From Ruminococcus sp. (GTDB taxonomy: Bacteria; Bacillota; Clostridia; Oscillospirales; Ruminococcaceae), in NCBI GenBank assembly GCA_029060305.1, contig JAIDUG010000034.1, positions 53,540 through 117,539 on the forward strand: a stretch of DNA of 64,000 nucleotides. The letters run 5' to 3'. Below are positions 1-9,785 of this stretch, in pieces (positions within the stretch are counted from its first letter, which is position 1; every line of letters starts with the position of its first letter). The translations under genes and the position numbers were made by a program. The notes beneath the pieces are model-generated. The model was not told where the DNA came from, ran no database searches, and was given only the letters and a program-made list of their open reading frames with translations.

Positions 1-247
1 TGTCTCCTGCATATGAATGTTGTATTTCCGGATAAGATACAGGCATTTCCTGAATAATTTCCGGTGGTGCTGTTGTCGGTTCGGTAACTTCTTCAGAAAC
101 AGGCTCTGTAGTTGTATCTGTAACGACTTCTGTAGTTGTCACGTTTTCTGAAGAATCCTCAGTTTTTTTATCTGAACTGCACGCAGTTACTGAAAAAACA
201 GATGCGACTGTAACAACTGCAACAGATATATATTTTAAAATATTCAT
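1..247 (-). CDS. Thr/Glu-rich lipoprotein, N-terminal part only
   Basis: The gene begins at the ATG at 247 behind a GGAGG (254-258) and runs off the left edge, so about 82 residues are visible. The product starts with a short basic N-terminus and a hydrophobic stretch. A lipobox Val-Thr-Ala-Cys follows, with the lipidated Cys at residue 23. A low-complexity Thr/Glu/Val/Pro linker comes next, typical of Gram-positive surface lipoproteins. It starts 20 bp after the GH95 gene and is probably co-transcribed with it. The function of the missing C-terminal domain cannot be told. Confidence 0.75.
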   Translation of the reverse strand, partial: MNILKYISVAVVTVASVFSVTACSSDKKTEDSSENVTTTEVVTDTTTEPVSEEVTEPTTAPPEIIQEMPVSYPEIQHSYAGD

Positions 248-267
248 TTTTATCCTCCAATAATATT

Positions 268-2589
268 TCAGGTACGTACAGTATAAGTATTTCCCTTTCT
301 GGTATCGAAAATTATAACTCCGTCTTCTATCCGTGAACCGACTGTTTCGTCGTCGCAACTTATACTTACAACACAGTTTGTACGCAGACGGCATTCACCG
401 CCGAAATCAGACGTAATCAATGCATATTCAAGTTTTCCGTCATTCCATTCAATATCCACTCCGAAACCGTTCTTTGCACGCAGACCCTTTATATAACCGC
501 TTTTCCACTCATCAGGAAGTGCAGGAAGTATATTTATTTCACCATCACAACACTGCATAAGTGCTTCCGTAATCGCAGAAGCTCCACCGAAATTTCCGTC
601 TATTCTGTACGGGGGACTGTTATTTATCATATTCGGAGCTGTTGAGTATGCAAGAAGATTCTTTATATTTTCGTAAACCATACGACCGTCATAAAGTCTT
701 GCCCACATATTAGCAATCCACGCACAACTCCAGCCCGTATGACCTCCACCGTGAATAAGTCGTCTGATAAGCGTTGCCCTGCCTGCATCTGCAAGTTTAG
801 GGGTTTTGTGTGGTGAAATAAGGCTTGCGGGGTGAAGTGCGAAAAGCTGTGAAATATGTCTGTGACCTACCTCTACTTCGTCATAATCGACTGCCCATTC
901 CTTAATCTGTCCGTACTTTCCTACCTCTATCGGCGGAAGTTTTTTCAGCAGACCCGAAAGTTTTTTTGAAAATGTTTTGTCTTTGCCGAGAATTTCCGCA
1001 GATTTTATAACGCTCTGAAAAAGTACCGTTATTATCTGAGTATCCATTGAAGCTCCCATACACAAACAACCTTTCACACCGTCTGCTGTAAGATATGTAT
1101 TTTCCGGAGATACTGACGGACAGGTTACCAGTTTTCCCTCAGAGTTTTTTATCAGGTACTCAACGAAAAATTCCGCTGATTCTTTCATAATGTGGTACTT
1201 TTTCGCAAGAAAATCCTTGTCAAGCGTATATTCATAGTGTTCAAAAATATGGAGTGCCAACCACGCACCGCCAGTCACCCATATAGTAGACGGAAGAAAC
1301 ATATCTTGCGGAACAGTATCTCCCCATATGTCAGTATTGTGGTGACATACAAAGCCTTTTTCAATACCGTACATTTCTTTAGCAGTTTTATGACCGTTTT
1401 TACATACACGTTCCATAAGGTCAAATAACGGAAGATGACATTCAGATAAATTACAGCTTTCTGCAATCCAATAACTCATCTGTGTACTGAAATTAACACT
1501 GTAACGGCTACCCAGTGACGGTATCATATCCTGATTCCATATGCCTTGAATATTCATAGGCTGACTGCCTGCACGGCTTGCGGAAATCATAAGATAACGA
1601 CTGAAATTGAAATAGAGTTCTATTAACTTGTTGTCATGAATAAGTCGCTGACATTCCTTGTTGTCAAGTTCGTTTCCACGCAGACGTGCAATTCTCTTGT
1701 CGGTTGTAAGTTCCGATATATTGTCGTCTCCGGAATTATTATTTAATGAAAATTCCACACGGTCAAAAAGTTCTCTGTAATCGTTTACGTGACGGTAAAA
1801 AAGTTCGTCATATTCGCACTGCAAAGCCATTTCGGCATCAACTTCCGCTGATTCCGTGTAGTTCTCACTGTAAAAACTCGTCTTTGCTGAAAAAACTATC
1901 ATTACTTCGTCAGCATTTTTCACGGAAATTTTATTTCCTAAAGTTCTTATAGTACCACCGACAGCTTTTGCACCCATTACTCCGGCAAAGAATATACCGT
2001 CACGGCTTCCGGTACCGCCGGTGTAGAGAATCATATTTTCACCACAAGGACGGTTATCATCGTAATAGTCGTCACGACCGTCCAGTCGGCAGGTAAGCGT
2101 TACCGCTGACGGTTCAGAAGCAGTAATATGTATAACCATTACTTCATCAGGTGATGAAACGAATACTTCCCTTGTATAAACAATTCCGTTCACGCTGAAA
2201 GAAACTTCCGTACAGGCGTTTGAGATGTCAAGACTGCGTGCATATTCCCTCACTTTGCCGTTGAGTTCCATATCGATATAAAGGTTTCCTAAAGGCATAT
2301 AGTGACGCATATCAGGCGTAACACCCTGCATTTTTTCAAAAGCCACTTTTTCAGCTTCGGGAATATTGCCTTTTATGATAAGCTCACGGACTTCCGCAAA
2401 ACCCTCCTTTGCATCAGGATTCACACGTTTACGCAGACCTCCCGACCATACCGAATCCTCGTTAAGCAGAATGACTTCATTCTTCGGTCTGCCATAGACC
2501 ATACCGCCTATTCTGCCGTTGCCGACAGGAATGGCAGAACTGAAGTCCTCTGCCGGACTGTCATATCTGAAAATAGTTTCTGTACTCAT
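268..2589 (-). CDS. GH95-family glycoside hydrolase (alpha-L-fucosidase/galactosidase-like)
   Basis: A 773-residue protein with the full GH95 layout: an N-terminal beta-domain (about 1-270), then an (alpha/alpha)6 barrel. Family landmarks are the NIQGIWN segment (346-352), HHNTD (416-420), SPEN with the presumed acid Glu496, GHRH (575-578) and DGNFGG with the presumed Asp664. No signal peptide is seen, so it should act in the cytoplasm on imported oligosaccharides. The usual Y-H/T-x-N-I-N segment reads Y363-S-V-N-F-S368, so the second catalytic Asn of characterised fucosidases (Asn423 in bifidobacterial AfcA) appears to be Ser. Activity or specificity may therefore differ. Start is supported by AAGGAG upstream. 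It precedes the lipoprotein gene in a two-gene operon. Confidence 0.85.
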   Translation of the reverse strand: MSTETIFRYDSPAEDFSSAIPVGNGRIGGMVYGRPKNEVILLNEDSVWSGGLRKRVNPDAKEGFAEVRELIIKGNIPEAEKVAFEKMQGVTPDMRHYMPLGNLYIDMELNGKVREYARSLDISNACTEVSFSVNGIVYTREVFVSSPDEVMVIHITASEPSAVTLTCRLDGRDDYYDDNRPCGENMILYTGGTGSRDGIFFAGVMGAKAVGGTIRTLGNKISVKNADEVMIVFSAKTSFYSENYTESAEVDAEMALQCEYDELFYRHVNDYRELFDRVEFSLNNNSGDDNISELTTDKRIARLRGNELDNKECQRLIHDNKLIELYFNFSRYLMISASRAGSQPMNIQGIWNQDMIPSLGSRYSVNFSTQMSYWIAESCNLSECHLPLFDLMERVCKNGHKTAKEMYGIEKGFVCHHNTDIWGDTVPQDMFLPSTIWVTGGAWLALHIFEHYEYTLDKDFLAKKYHIMKESAEFFVEYLIKNSEGKLVTCPSVSPENTYLTADGVKGCLCMGASMDTQIITVLFQSVIKSAEILGKDKTFSKKLSGLLKKLPPIEVGKYGQIKEWAVDYDEVEVGHRHISQLFALHPASLISPHKTPKLADAGRATLIRRLIHGGGHTGWSCAWIANMWARLYDGRMVYENIKNLLAYSTAPNMINNSPPYRIDGNFGGASAITEALMQCCDGEINILPALPDEWKSGYIKGLRAKNGFGVDIEWNDGKLEYALITSDFGGECRLRTNCVVSISCDDETVGSRIEDGVIIFDTRKGNTYTVRT

Positions 2590-2639
2590 ATATTTACTCC
2601 TTATACTAAAGGTTATAACAGCTTATGCTACATTTTTAT

Positions 2640-2668
2640 ATTATATCATACTTCCCGACGATTTGCAA
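2640..2668 (-). promoter_or_regulatory. Promoter of the GH95-lipoprotein operon
   Basis: On the minus strand TTGCAA and TATAAT are separated by exactly 17 bp, 51 bp upstream of the GH95 start codon. It is divergent from the flippase promoter about 150 bp to the right. Confidence 0.6.
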
Positions 2669-2820
2669 ACTTCCTTTGCAATTATGAAAAAAATTATAAA
2701 TATGGGTTTCTTTCAGGGCAATGTTTTATACAAATATACAATATATTCGTGAGAGTGTCGTAAAATGTCACATAAGAAGAAATAAATTTCAAGGCTTTTC
2801 TGAAAAAATTATGGAAACTA

Positions 2821-2849
2821 ATGACAAATCCTGAAATTTGTGCTATAAT
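2821..2849 (+). promoter_or_regulatory. Promoter of the flippase-deoD operon
   Basis: ATGACA, 17 bp, TATAAT, with TG one base before the -10 (extended -10). It lies about 40 bp before the flippase start. Confidence 0.6.
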
Positions 2850-2890
2850 AATTTTGTATAACATAATTTTCCGGAGCGTGATAGAACAAG

Positions 2891-4318
2891 ATGAACAAAT
2901 ATAAAAAACTTGCCATGAATACTATGATATTCGCTGTAGGAAATTTCGGGTCTAAAATCCTTGTCATTCTTCTTACAAGGCTTTATTCAAGCAATATAAA
3001 TCCTGCCGACAGCAGTACAAAAGAATTACTCGAAATTACAGCAAACTTTCTTCTGCCGATTTTCACATTTTCGATGTCTGAAGCAATAATAAGGTACGGA
3101 CTTGACAAAAAATACAAAAAGGCGGAAGTCTTTACCACAGCTATGTGTCTGAATCTTATCGGACTTGCACTGATGTTCATAACTGCCCCCATACTGAAAC
3201 TGATACCTTTTCTTGACTTCATAGACGGCTACACGATATTGTTGCTGGTTTATGTATGTACTTCTGCAATCCGTTCAATGTGTTCACAGTTTGTCAGGGC
3301 AAAAGGCTATGTAAAATTATACTCATTTGACGGAATACTTGCTACTCTTACACTCTTCATATTCAATATAGTGTTTATATCAAAATTACACTGGGGCGTA
3401 AAGGGCTTTATGCTTGCCGTAATATTTTCGGACTTATGCTCATCATTATTTCTTTTCGGTTTTGCAAATCTCAGAAGATACTTCTACATAAAGTATTACA
3501 ACAGGAGACTTGCAAGAAGTATGATGAGATTTGCACTTCCGCTTATTCCTACTGTTATAATGTGGGTAATAACCGGATTTTCTGACAGACTTTTCATACG
3601 CTATATGCACAGTGACGTTGTAACATTAGGTGAAGACGCTGCCGGAATATACGGTTACGCCTCAAAAATCCCTAACCTTATCTCAATGATTTCAACGATA
3701 TTCTTTCAGGCGTGGAATATGTCTGCCATTATGGAAAACGATTCCAAAGACAGAAGCAGTTTCTATGAAAAAATCTATGGTGCATATGAATCAATATTAT
3801 TTATCGCATCTGCTTTACTGATTGCGTTTGTTAAAATAATATCACCGCTTTTTGTAACTGCAAAAAATTTCAAGGAATACGATGACGTGTATATATATAC
3901 TCCAGTACTTGTAATCGCAGTACTCTTTATGTGCCTTGACCAGTTTTTGAGCAGTATATATACATCTACCAAACATACAAAAAATTCATTCTGGACAAGT
4001 TTCGCCGCAAGTGTCGCAAATATAATTCTCAATTATTTCCTGATACCTGTATGGGGAATACAAGGTGCTTCAATCTCAACATTCCTGAGTTACTACCTTT
4101 GCTTCTGGGCAAGAATCATTGACGCAAGATATTATATACCTTTCAGATTTAACGCTTTCCGTTCAATAATCAACACCACCGCACTTATAATCATGTGCGT
4201 GATGATAGTCAAAACTCCTGTATTTTACGGTCTGTGGACTTTTCTTCTGCTTGCTATGGTTCTTTTTATCAACTACAACTCACTTATGCTTACCGTAAAA
4301 AAATTATTAAGGAAATAA
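2891..4318 (+). CDS. Oligosaccharide flippase-type membrane protein (MOP superfamily)
   Basis: A 475-residue, very hydrophobic protein with about 12-14 predicted membrane segments. It has the N-terminal pattern of Wzx/polysaccharide-synthesis flippases (KKLAMNTMIFAVGNFGSKIL). Such proteins move lipid-linked saccharides across the cytoplasmic membrane. It is monocistronic with deoD, which starts 13 bp after its stop, and no other polysaccharide gene is next to it, so the substrate is unknown. The ribosome binding site (GGAG at 2873) is rather far from the ATG. It differs in sequence from the second flippase at 38040-39605. Confidence 0.8.
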   Translation: MNKYKKLAMNTMIFAVGNFGSKILVILLTRLYSSNINPADSSTKELLEITANFLLPIFTFSMSEAIIRYGLDKKYKKAEVFTTAMCLNLIGLALMFITAPILKLIPFLDFIDGYTILLLVYVCTSAIRSMCSQFVRAKGYVKLYSFDGILATLTLFIFNIVFISKLHWGVKGFMLAVIFSDLCSSLFLFGFANLRRYFYIKYYNRRLARSMMRFALPLIPTVIMWVITGFSDRLFIRYMHSDVVTLGEDAAGIYGYASKIPNLISMISTIFFQAWNMSAIMENDSKDRSSFYEKIYGAYESILFIASALLIAFVKIISPLFVTAKNFKEYDDVYIYTPVLVIAVLFMCLDQFLSSIYTSTKHTKNSFWTSFAASVANIILNYFLIPVWGIQGASISTFLSYYLCFWARIIDARYYIPFRFNAFRSIINTTALIIMCVMIVKTPVFYGLWTFLLLAMVLFINYNSLMLTVKKLLRK

Positions 4319-4331
4319 AGGAGGAATTTTT

Positions 4332-5039
4332 ATGCCGACCCCTCACAACAATGCAAAAAAAGGAGATATTGCAGAAACAGTCATTATGCCTGGTGACCCT
4401 CTCCGTGCAAAATTCATTGCAGAAAACTATCTTGAAAATCCTGTCTGCTATAATGAAGTACGTGGAATGTTAGGTTATACCGGTACTTACAAGGGTGTGA
4501 GAATATCTGTTCAGGGAAGCGGAATGGGTATTCCGTCAATGAGTATATATTCATGGGAACTTTTTAACGAATATGATGTGAAAAACATTATCAGAACAGG
4601 TACAGCAGGAGCTATTTCCGACAATGTGAATTTAAGGGATATTATTGTCGCAATGAGTGCAAGCACAAATTCCGCTTACGCCTCACAGTACAGACTTCCC
4701 GGAACTTATGCACCTACTGCCTCGTGGAAACTTCTTTCAGAATCTGTAAAAATTGCAGAAAAGAAAAATGTTGTCTGTCATGTAGGAAACATTCTTTCGA
4801 GTGATACTTTTTACGACGATTCCGACAGTCTCGCACAGTGGCAGAAAATGGGAGTTTTAGGAATAGAAATGGAAACAGCAGGTCTTTATATGAACGCCTC
4901 ACGAACAGGAAAAAACGCCCTCTGTATACTTACTGTCTCCGACTGTCCGCTCAGAAATCTTTCAACTACTGCTGAAGAACGTCAGACAAGTTTCCGTGAT
5001 ATGATGGAAATTGCCCTTGAAACCGCTGTAAACATTTAA
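4332..5039 (+). CDS. deoD: Purine nucleoside phosphorylase, DeoD type
   Basis: A 235-residue enzyme of the hexameric bacterial PNP family, the usual length. It phosphorolyses purine (deoxy)nucleosides to base and (deoxy)ribose-1-phosphate. Landmarks: MPTPHNNAKKGDIAETVIMPGDP at the N-terminus (nucleoside and phosphate site), the RTGTAG phosphate loop, the GIEMETAG purine/ribose site and a C-terminal SDC segment with the Asp that protonates N7. A strong AAAGGAGG lies 8 bases before the ATG. It is probably co-transcribed with the flippase, a pairing with no evident functional link. Confidence 0.95.
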   Translation: MPTPHNNAKKGDIAETVIMPGDPLRAKFIAENYLENPVCYNEVRGMLGYTGTYKGVRISVQGSGMGIPSMSIYSWELFNEYDVKNIIRTGTAGAISDNVNLRDIIVAMSASTNSAYASQYRLPGTYAPTASWKLLSESVKIAEKKNVVCHVGNILSSDTFYDDSDSLAQWQKMGVLGIEMETAGLYMNASRTGKNALCILTVSDCPLRNLSTTAEERQTSFRDMMEIALETAVNI

Positions 5040-5120
5040 GACTATTTTAAGGTACATACCATATAATTATAAACGGATTAAGAAATCCCCCGATTCTCTT
5101 TTTGTCTGAATTGTTTTTTC

Positions 5121-5154
5121 TGCCGTATTCTCAGGAGTACGGCAAATTTATTTT
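5121..5154 (+). terminator. Probable terminator after deoD
   Basis: The arms TGCCGTA (5121-5127) and TACGGCA (5138-5144) form a hairpin with an inner CTC/GAG pair, followed by a T-rich run with two interrupting A blocks. Confidence 0.5.
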
Positions 5155-5210
5155 AAGAATTTTCATAACTTTTCTGAAAACCGGCAGTCAATAAATTTGC
5201 GGAAAAACAC

Positions 5211-5239
5211 TTGACATTTTATTTTTTTTCCATTACAAT
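5211..5239 (+). promoter_or_regulatory. Promoter of glycyl-tRNA synthetase
   Basis: TTGACA, 17 bp, TACAAT. The predicted transcript starts near 5246, only about 33 nt before the ATG. That leaves no room for the T-box leader often found before glycyl-tRNA synthetase genes. Confidence 0.65.
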
Positions 5240-5278
5240 ATAATAGATAAAATCATTACGAAATGAGGTAATTCCAAA

Positions 5279-6685
5279 ATGCTTAAAAATAACGAAAAAG
5301 TTATGGACAAAATCGTTGACCTCTGTAAATCAAAGGGATATGTTTATCCAGGTTCTGAAATTTACGGCGGTCTTGCTAATACATGGGACTATGGTCCTCT
5401 CGGCGTTGAACTCAAAAACAACATAAAAAAAGCGTGGTTAAAGAAATTCGTTCAGGAAAACAAATACAATGTAGGTCTTGACAGTGCAATCCTTATGAAT
5501 CCGCAGACATGGGTTGCTTCCGGACATATCGGAGGATTCTCAGACCCCCTTATGGACTGCAAGGAATGTCACACACGTCACCGTGCGGACAACCTTATTG
5601 AAGATTTCGACGGCACAAACGTTGCAGGCTGGACTAATGAACAGATGTCAGCTTACATAAAAGAACACGAAATTCCCTGTCCCGACTGCGGTAAACACAA
5701 TTTCACAGATATAAGACAGTTTAACCTTATGTTTAAAACTTTTCAGGGCGTTACGGAAGACAGCAAGTCTGAACTTTATCTCCGTCCCGAAACCGCTCAG
5801 GGTATCTTCGTAAACTTCGCAAACATTCAGCGTACAACAAGAAAAAAAGTACCTTTCGGCGTTGCACAGGTCGGAAAGTCTTTCAGAAACGAAATTACCC
5901 CCGGAAACTTTATCTTCCGTGTACGTGAGTTTGAACAAATGGAACTGGAATTTTTCTGCAAACCCGGTACAGACCTTGAATGGTTCAGCTACTGGAGAAG
6001 CTACTGCAAAAACTTCCTTTTAAGTCTCGGTCTCAAAGAAGAAAATCTCCGTCTCCGTGACCACTCACCTGAAGAACTCTGTTTCTATTCAAAGGCTACC
6101 ACAGATTTTGAATATCTTTTCCCGTTTGGCTGGGGTGAACTCTGGGGCGTTGCAGACAGAACAGACTACGACCTCACACAGCACATAAAAACAAGTGGTA
6201 AATCACTTGAATATTTCGACCCTGAAACAAACGAAAAATATATTCCTTATGTTATTGAACCTTCTCTCGGTGTTGAACGTCTTTTCCTTTCAATTGTGAC
6301 TGAGGCTTATGACGAAGAAGAACTCGTAAGCGTCGACAAGAACGGCAAGGAAAAAAGAGAAATCCGCACTGTAATGCACCTGCACCCTGCACTTGCTCCG
6401 TATAAGTGTGCCGTACTTCCGCTTGTGAAAAAACTTACTCCGCAAGCTGAGGAAGTTTTTGAAATGCTCTCAAAGAAATTTATGGTTGACTTTGATGAAA
6501 CAGGTACTATCGGAAAACGTTATAGAAGACAGGACGAAATCGGCACACCTTTCTGTATAACATATGATTTCGACACCCTCGAAAAAGACAATTGCGTTAC
6601 AGTCCGTGACCGTGATACAATGGAGCAGGAACGTGTTAATATAAATGACCTTGTGGCTTATCTTGAGGAAAAAATTGCATTCTGA
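5279..6685 (+). CDS. glyS: Glycyl-tRNA synthetase, homodimeric class II
   Basis: A 468-residue single-chain enzyme (alpha2 type, GlyQS-like) that charges tRNA-Gly. Class II motifs are clear: motif 2 around [22 protein letters not shown] and motif 3 in [15 protein letters not shown]. The catalytic core is followed by the C-terminal anticodon-binding domain (about 370-468). A CxxC...CxxC insertion ([16 protein letters not shown]) suggests a small zinc-binding loop. Start supported by GAGGT. It is monocistronic, flanked by its own promoter and terminator. Confidence 0.96.
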   Translation: MLKNNEKVMDKIVDLCKSKGYVYPGSEIYGGLANTWDYGPLGVELKNNIKKAWLKKFVQENKYNVGLDSAILMNPQTWVASGHIGGFSDPLMDCKECHTRHRADNLIEDFDGTNVAGWTNEQMSAYIKEHEIPCPDCGKHNFTDIRQFNLMFKTFQGVTEDSKSELYLRPETAQGIFVNFANIQRTTRKKVPFGVAQVGKSFRNEITPGNFIFRVREFEQMELEFFCKPGTDLEWFSYWRSYCKNFLLSLGLKEENLRLRDHSPEELCFYSKATTDFEYLFPFGWGELWGVADRTDYDLTQHIKTSGKSLEYFDPETNEKYIPYVIEPSLGVERLFLSIVTEAYDEEELVSVDKNGKEKREIRTVMHLHPALAPYKCAVLPLVKKLTPQAEEVFEMLSKKFMVDFDETGTIGKRYRRQDEIGTPFCITYDFDTLEKDNCVTVRDRDTMEQERVNINDLVAYLEEKIAF

Positions 6686-6701
6686 TTTGAAAATTTTATC
6701 G

Positions 6702-6725
6702 GGGACGGTTCAGCCGTCCCTTTTT
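6702..6725 (+). terminator. Terminator after glyS
   Basis: GGGACGG (6702-6708), five-base loop, CCGTCCC (6714-6720), then five T. Confidence 0.85.
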
Positions 6726-6843
6726 ATCAAAAAGTCATAAAAATCCGTTATTTTTCAGAATTCAAAATTTTCCGCTTTATTTTTCAGAAAAAATATAGTA
6801 TAATAATAAATAAACGGATATTTGAGAAATGGAGAATGTACAA

Positions 6844-9771
6844 ATGACTAAAAAATTATCGCTCGGCATAGACATAGGTTCAACAACGGTCAAGACCGTT
6901 ATCACAGACTACAACGGAAATATTATTTATTCCAAATATCAGCGACATCTTTCAAAGGTAAAGGAAACAGTTATTGACCAGCTGAAAATTATACGTGCAG
7001 ACTTTCCGGAAGACGTTTTTACAGTATGTATAACAGGTTCTGCCGGATTAGGTCTTGCAAATTCTGCCGAAATACCTTTCGTACAGGAAGTACACTGTGC
7101 ATTCCTTGCGGTAAAGAAAAAGTTTCCTGATGCGGACGCAGTTATTGAACTCGGTGGCGAAGATGCTAAAATTATTTTCCTTACAGGTGGCGTTGAACAG
7201 CGTATGAACGGTTCTTGTGCAGGCGGTACAGGAGCTTTTATAGACCAGATGGCAACCCTTTTAGGAATATCCGCTGACGAACTTGACGAACTTTCATTAC
7301 GTTCTCAGAAAATCTACCCGATAGCTTCACGTTGCGGAGTTTTCGCAAAATCCGATATTCAGCCACTTCTCAATCAGGGTGCAAGGCGTGAGGATATTTC
7401 CGCCAGTATTTTTCAGGCAGTTGTTGACCAGACTGTCTCCGGACTTGCTCAGGGACGTTCAATTGAGGGAAAAGTCCTGTTTTTAGGAGGACCTTTATTT
7501 TTCCTCAAAGGTCTGAAAAAAGCCTTTGTCCGCACTCTCGACCTCGACGAAGAACACGCTGTTTTTCCGGAAGAATCCCCTGTTTTTGTAGCTTATGGCT
7601 GTTCGCTGTATTCCTCAACTTCTCAGGACTATTTCACCGCCGAAAACATAATTTCAAAAATAAACAATGCAAAGGCTTCCGACGGAATAGTTACAGGGAA
7701 ACCTATCTTTGCTTCTCAGGCGGAATATGATGACTTTATAGACCGTCACCGTAAACACGATTTAGGTTATGCCGATATACATAAGTACAAAGGTAACGCA
7801 TATTTAGGTATTGATTCAGGGTCTACAACTACAAAACTCGTCCTTATAACTGAAGACGGAAAAATATTATATCATCACTATTCTTCAAATTTAGGACAAC
7901 CGCTTGATAAAATAGTCGCTCAGATAAAAAACATCTACAAAGAAATGAATCCCGACATAAATATAAAAGGTTCAGCCGTCACCGGTTACGGAGAAGACCT
8001 TATAAAATCGGGACTTTCAATAGATTTCGGAATCGTCGAAACAGTAGCACATTTCAAGGCAGCATCTTATTTCTGTCCGGATGTTGATTTCATTATTGAC
8101 ATAGGTGGTCAGGATATAAAGTGTTTCCGCATAAAGAATCACAGTATTGACAGCATTATGTTAAATGAAGCCTGTTCGTCGGGTTGCGGGTCGTTTATAC
8201 AGACTTTCGCAATGGCTCTCGGTTACGATATCGGAGAATTTTCACAACTCGGACTTTTCGCAAAGCACCCTGTTGACTTAGGTTCACGCTGTACTGTTTT
8301 CATGAACAGCTCTGTAAAACAGGCTCAGAAAGACGGTGCAACGGTTGAGGATATTTCTGCGGGACTTTCAATGTCAATCATTAAAAACGCTATCTATAAG
8401 GTTATACGTGCCAACTCTCCCGACGAACTGGGAAAAAATATTGTTGTTCAGGGTGGTACTTTCCTTAATGATGCTGTTTTAAGGTCGTTTGAAAAGGAAA
8501 TCGGACGAAACGTTATCCGTCCTGCAATTTCAGGACTTATGGGTGCTTTCGGTTGTGCATTGTACGCAAAGGAAAAAGCCGTTTCAGAAAAATCTTCATT
8601 AATATCTCAGGCAGACGTTGAAAACTTCAATTATACGTCACGTTCAGCACAGTGCGGAGGCTGTACGGCACACTGTCAGCTGAATATTATAAATTTCGGA
8701 AAAGGTCGCCGTTTTATTTCCGGAAACCGTTGTGAAAAGGGAGCAGGTATCAAAAACAGAAACACTGTTCCTAACCTTTACGAATACAAATACGACAGTA
8801 TTATAAATACAGTCAGAAAACATCAGCCAAAACGTCCTGTCGGTACAGTAGGACTTCCGCTTGCACTGGGATTCTATGAACAGCTTCCTTTCTGGCATAT
8901 GCTATTTACTGAACTCGGTTTCCACACGGTTGTATCGGACGAAAGCTCAAGAGGAATGTACTATCTCGGACAGCACACTATTCCGTCAGATACCGTATGC
9001 TATCCGGCAAAACTTACTCACGGACATATCGAAAATCTTTTAAATAAGAACGTCGATTTTATATTCTATCCGTGTATGAGTTACAACATTGATGAGGGAC
9101 AAAGTGACAATCATTTCAACTGTCCTGTAGTTGCGTACTATCCTGAATTACTTCTCGCAAACACTCCACGTCTCAACAACAAAAACTTCATTCACCCATA
9201 TATCGACCTCAATGTGAAAAAGAATGTTGTAAAAGTCCTGAAAAGTTGTCTCAAAGGGTATAATTTAAGGTGCAGGATTCCCGACGCTCTCGAAAAGGCT
9301 TACAAGGCTATGGAACGTTACAACAGCGACATTGCAATGCAGGCGGAAAACATTATCCGTCAAGCTCGTGCGGAAAAACGTAAAATAATTGTTCTTGCCG
9401 GAAGACCGTACCACGTTGACAAGGAAATAAACCACGGTATTCACAAACTGATAACCAGTCTCGGAATGGCTGTCGTTACGGAAGACAGTATAGCCTCGCT
9501 TGCAAAAACTCCACATCTTGACATACTCAATCAATGGACTTATCATTCAAGACTTTTCCGTGCTTCTCAGTACGTCACTACACAACCCGATATGCAGTTG
9601 ATACAGCTTGTTTCATTCGGTTGCGGAATAGATGCAGTTACAGGTGACGAAGTCAGGCATATTCTCGAAAGTCACGGAAAACTTTACACACAATTAAAAA
9701 TAGACGAAATAAATAATTTAGGTGCGGCAAGAATACGTCTCAGAAGTCTCGTCGCTGCAATGGATAACTAA
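6844..9771 (+). CDS. 2-hydroxyacyl-CoA dehydratase activase-related protein, tandem ATPase
   Basis: Two BadF/BadG/BcrA/HgdC-type ATPase modules in one chain, then a DUF2229-like domain. Module 1 has GIDIGSTTVKT near the start and the iron-sulfur ligand Cys in NGSCAGGTGAF, with a second in SRCGVFAKSD 39 residues on, the spacing seen in HgdC. Module 2 repeats this with GIDSGSTTTK (about 323), NEACSSGCG (about 444-448) and GSRCTVF (about 483). HgdC-like activases use ATP to drive an electron into a dehydratase. I choose the ATG at 6844 because GGAGAA at 6831 is correctly spaced for it; the in-frame ATG at 6829 has no RBS. In many Clostridia this protein is fused to the product of the next gene. 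A -10 TATAAT at 6799 lies upstream. Confidence 0.85.
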   Translation: MTKKLSLGIDIGSTTVKTVITDYNGNIIYSKYQRHLSKVKETVIDQLKIIRADFPEDVFTVCITGSAGLGLANSAEIPFVQEVHCAFLAVKKKFPDADAVIELGGEDAKIIFLTGGVEQRMNGSCAGGTGAFIDQMATLLGISADELDELSLRSQKIYPIASRCGVFAKSDIQPLLNQGARREDISASIFQAVVDQTVSGLAQGRSIEGKVLFLGGPLFFLKGLKKAFVRTLDLDEEHAVFPEESPVFVAYGCSLYSSTSQDYFTAENIISKINNAKASDGIVTGKPIFASQAEYDDFIDRHRKHDLGYADIHKYKGNAYLGIDSGSTTTKLVLITEDGKILYHHYSSNLGQPLDKIVAQIKNIYKEMNPDINIKGSAVTGYGEDLIKSGLSIDFGIVETVAHFKAASYFCPDVDFIIDIGGQDIKCFRIKNHSIDSIMLNEACSSGCGSFIQTFAMALGYDIGEFSQLGLFAKHPVDLGSRCTVFMNSSVKQAQKDGATVEDISAGLSMSIIKNAIYKVIRANSPDELGKNIVVQGGTFLNDAVLRSFEKEIGRNVIRPAISGLMGAFGCALYAKEKAVSEKSSLISQADVENFNYTSRSAQCGGCTAHCQLNIINFGKGRRFISGNRCEKGAGIKNRNTVPNLYEYKYDSIINTVRKHQPKRPVGTVGLPLALGFYEQLPFWHMLFTELGFHTVVSDESSRGMYYLGQHTIPSDTVCYPAKLTHGHIENLLNKNVDFIFYPCMSYNIDEGQSDNHFNCPVVAYYPELLLANTPRLNNKNFIHPYIDLNVKKNVVKVLKSCLKGYNLRCRIPDALEKAYKAMERYNSDIAMQAENIIRQARAEKRKIIVLAGRPYHVDKEINHGIHKLITSLGMAVVTEDSIASLAKTPHLDILNQWTYHSRLFRASQYVTTQPDMQLIQLVSFGCGIDAVTGDEVRHILESHGKLYTQLKIDEINNLGAARIRLRSLVAAMDN

Positions 9772-9785
9772 ACAGGAGGTGCATT

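Noticed and set aside
5040..5278. Possible T-box riboswitch before glycyl-tRNA synthetase
   Set aside because: The promoter at 5211-5239 leaves only about 33 nt of leader, and the upstream hairpin is the deoD terminator. There is no room for a T-box.
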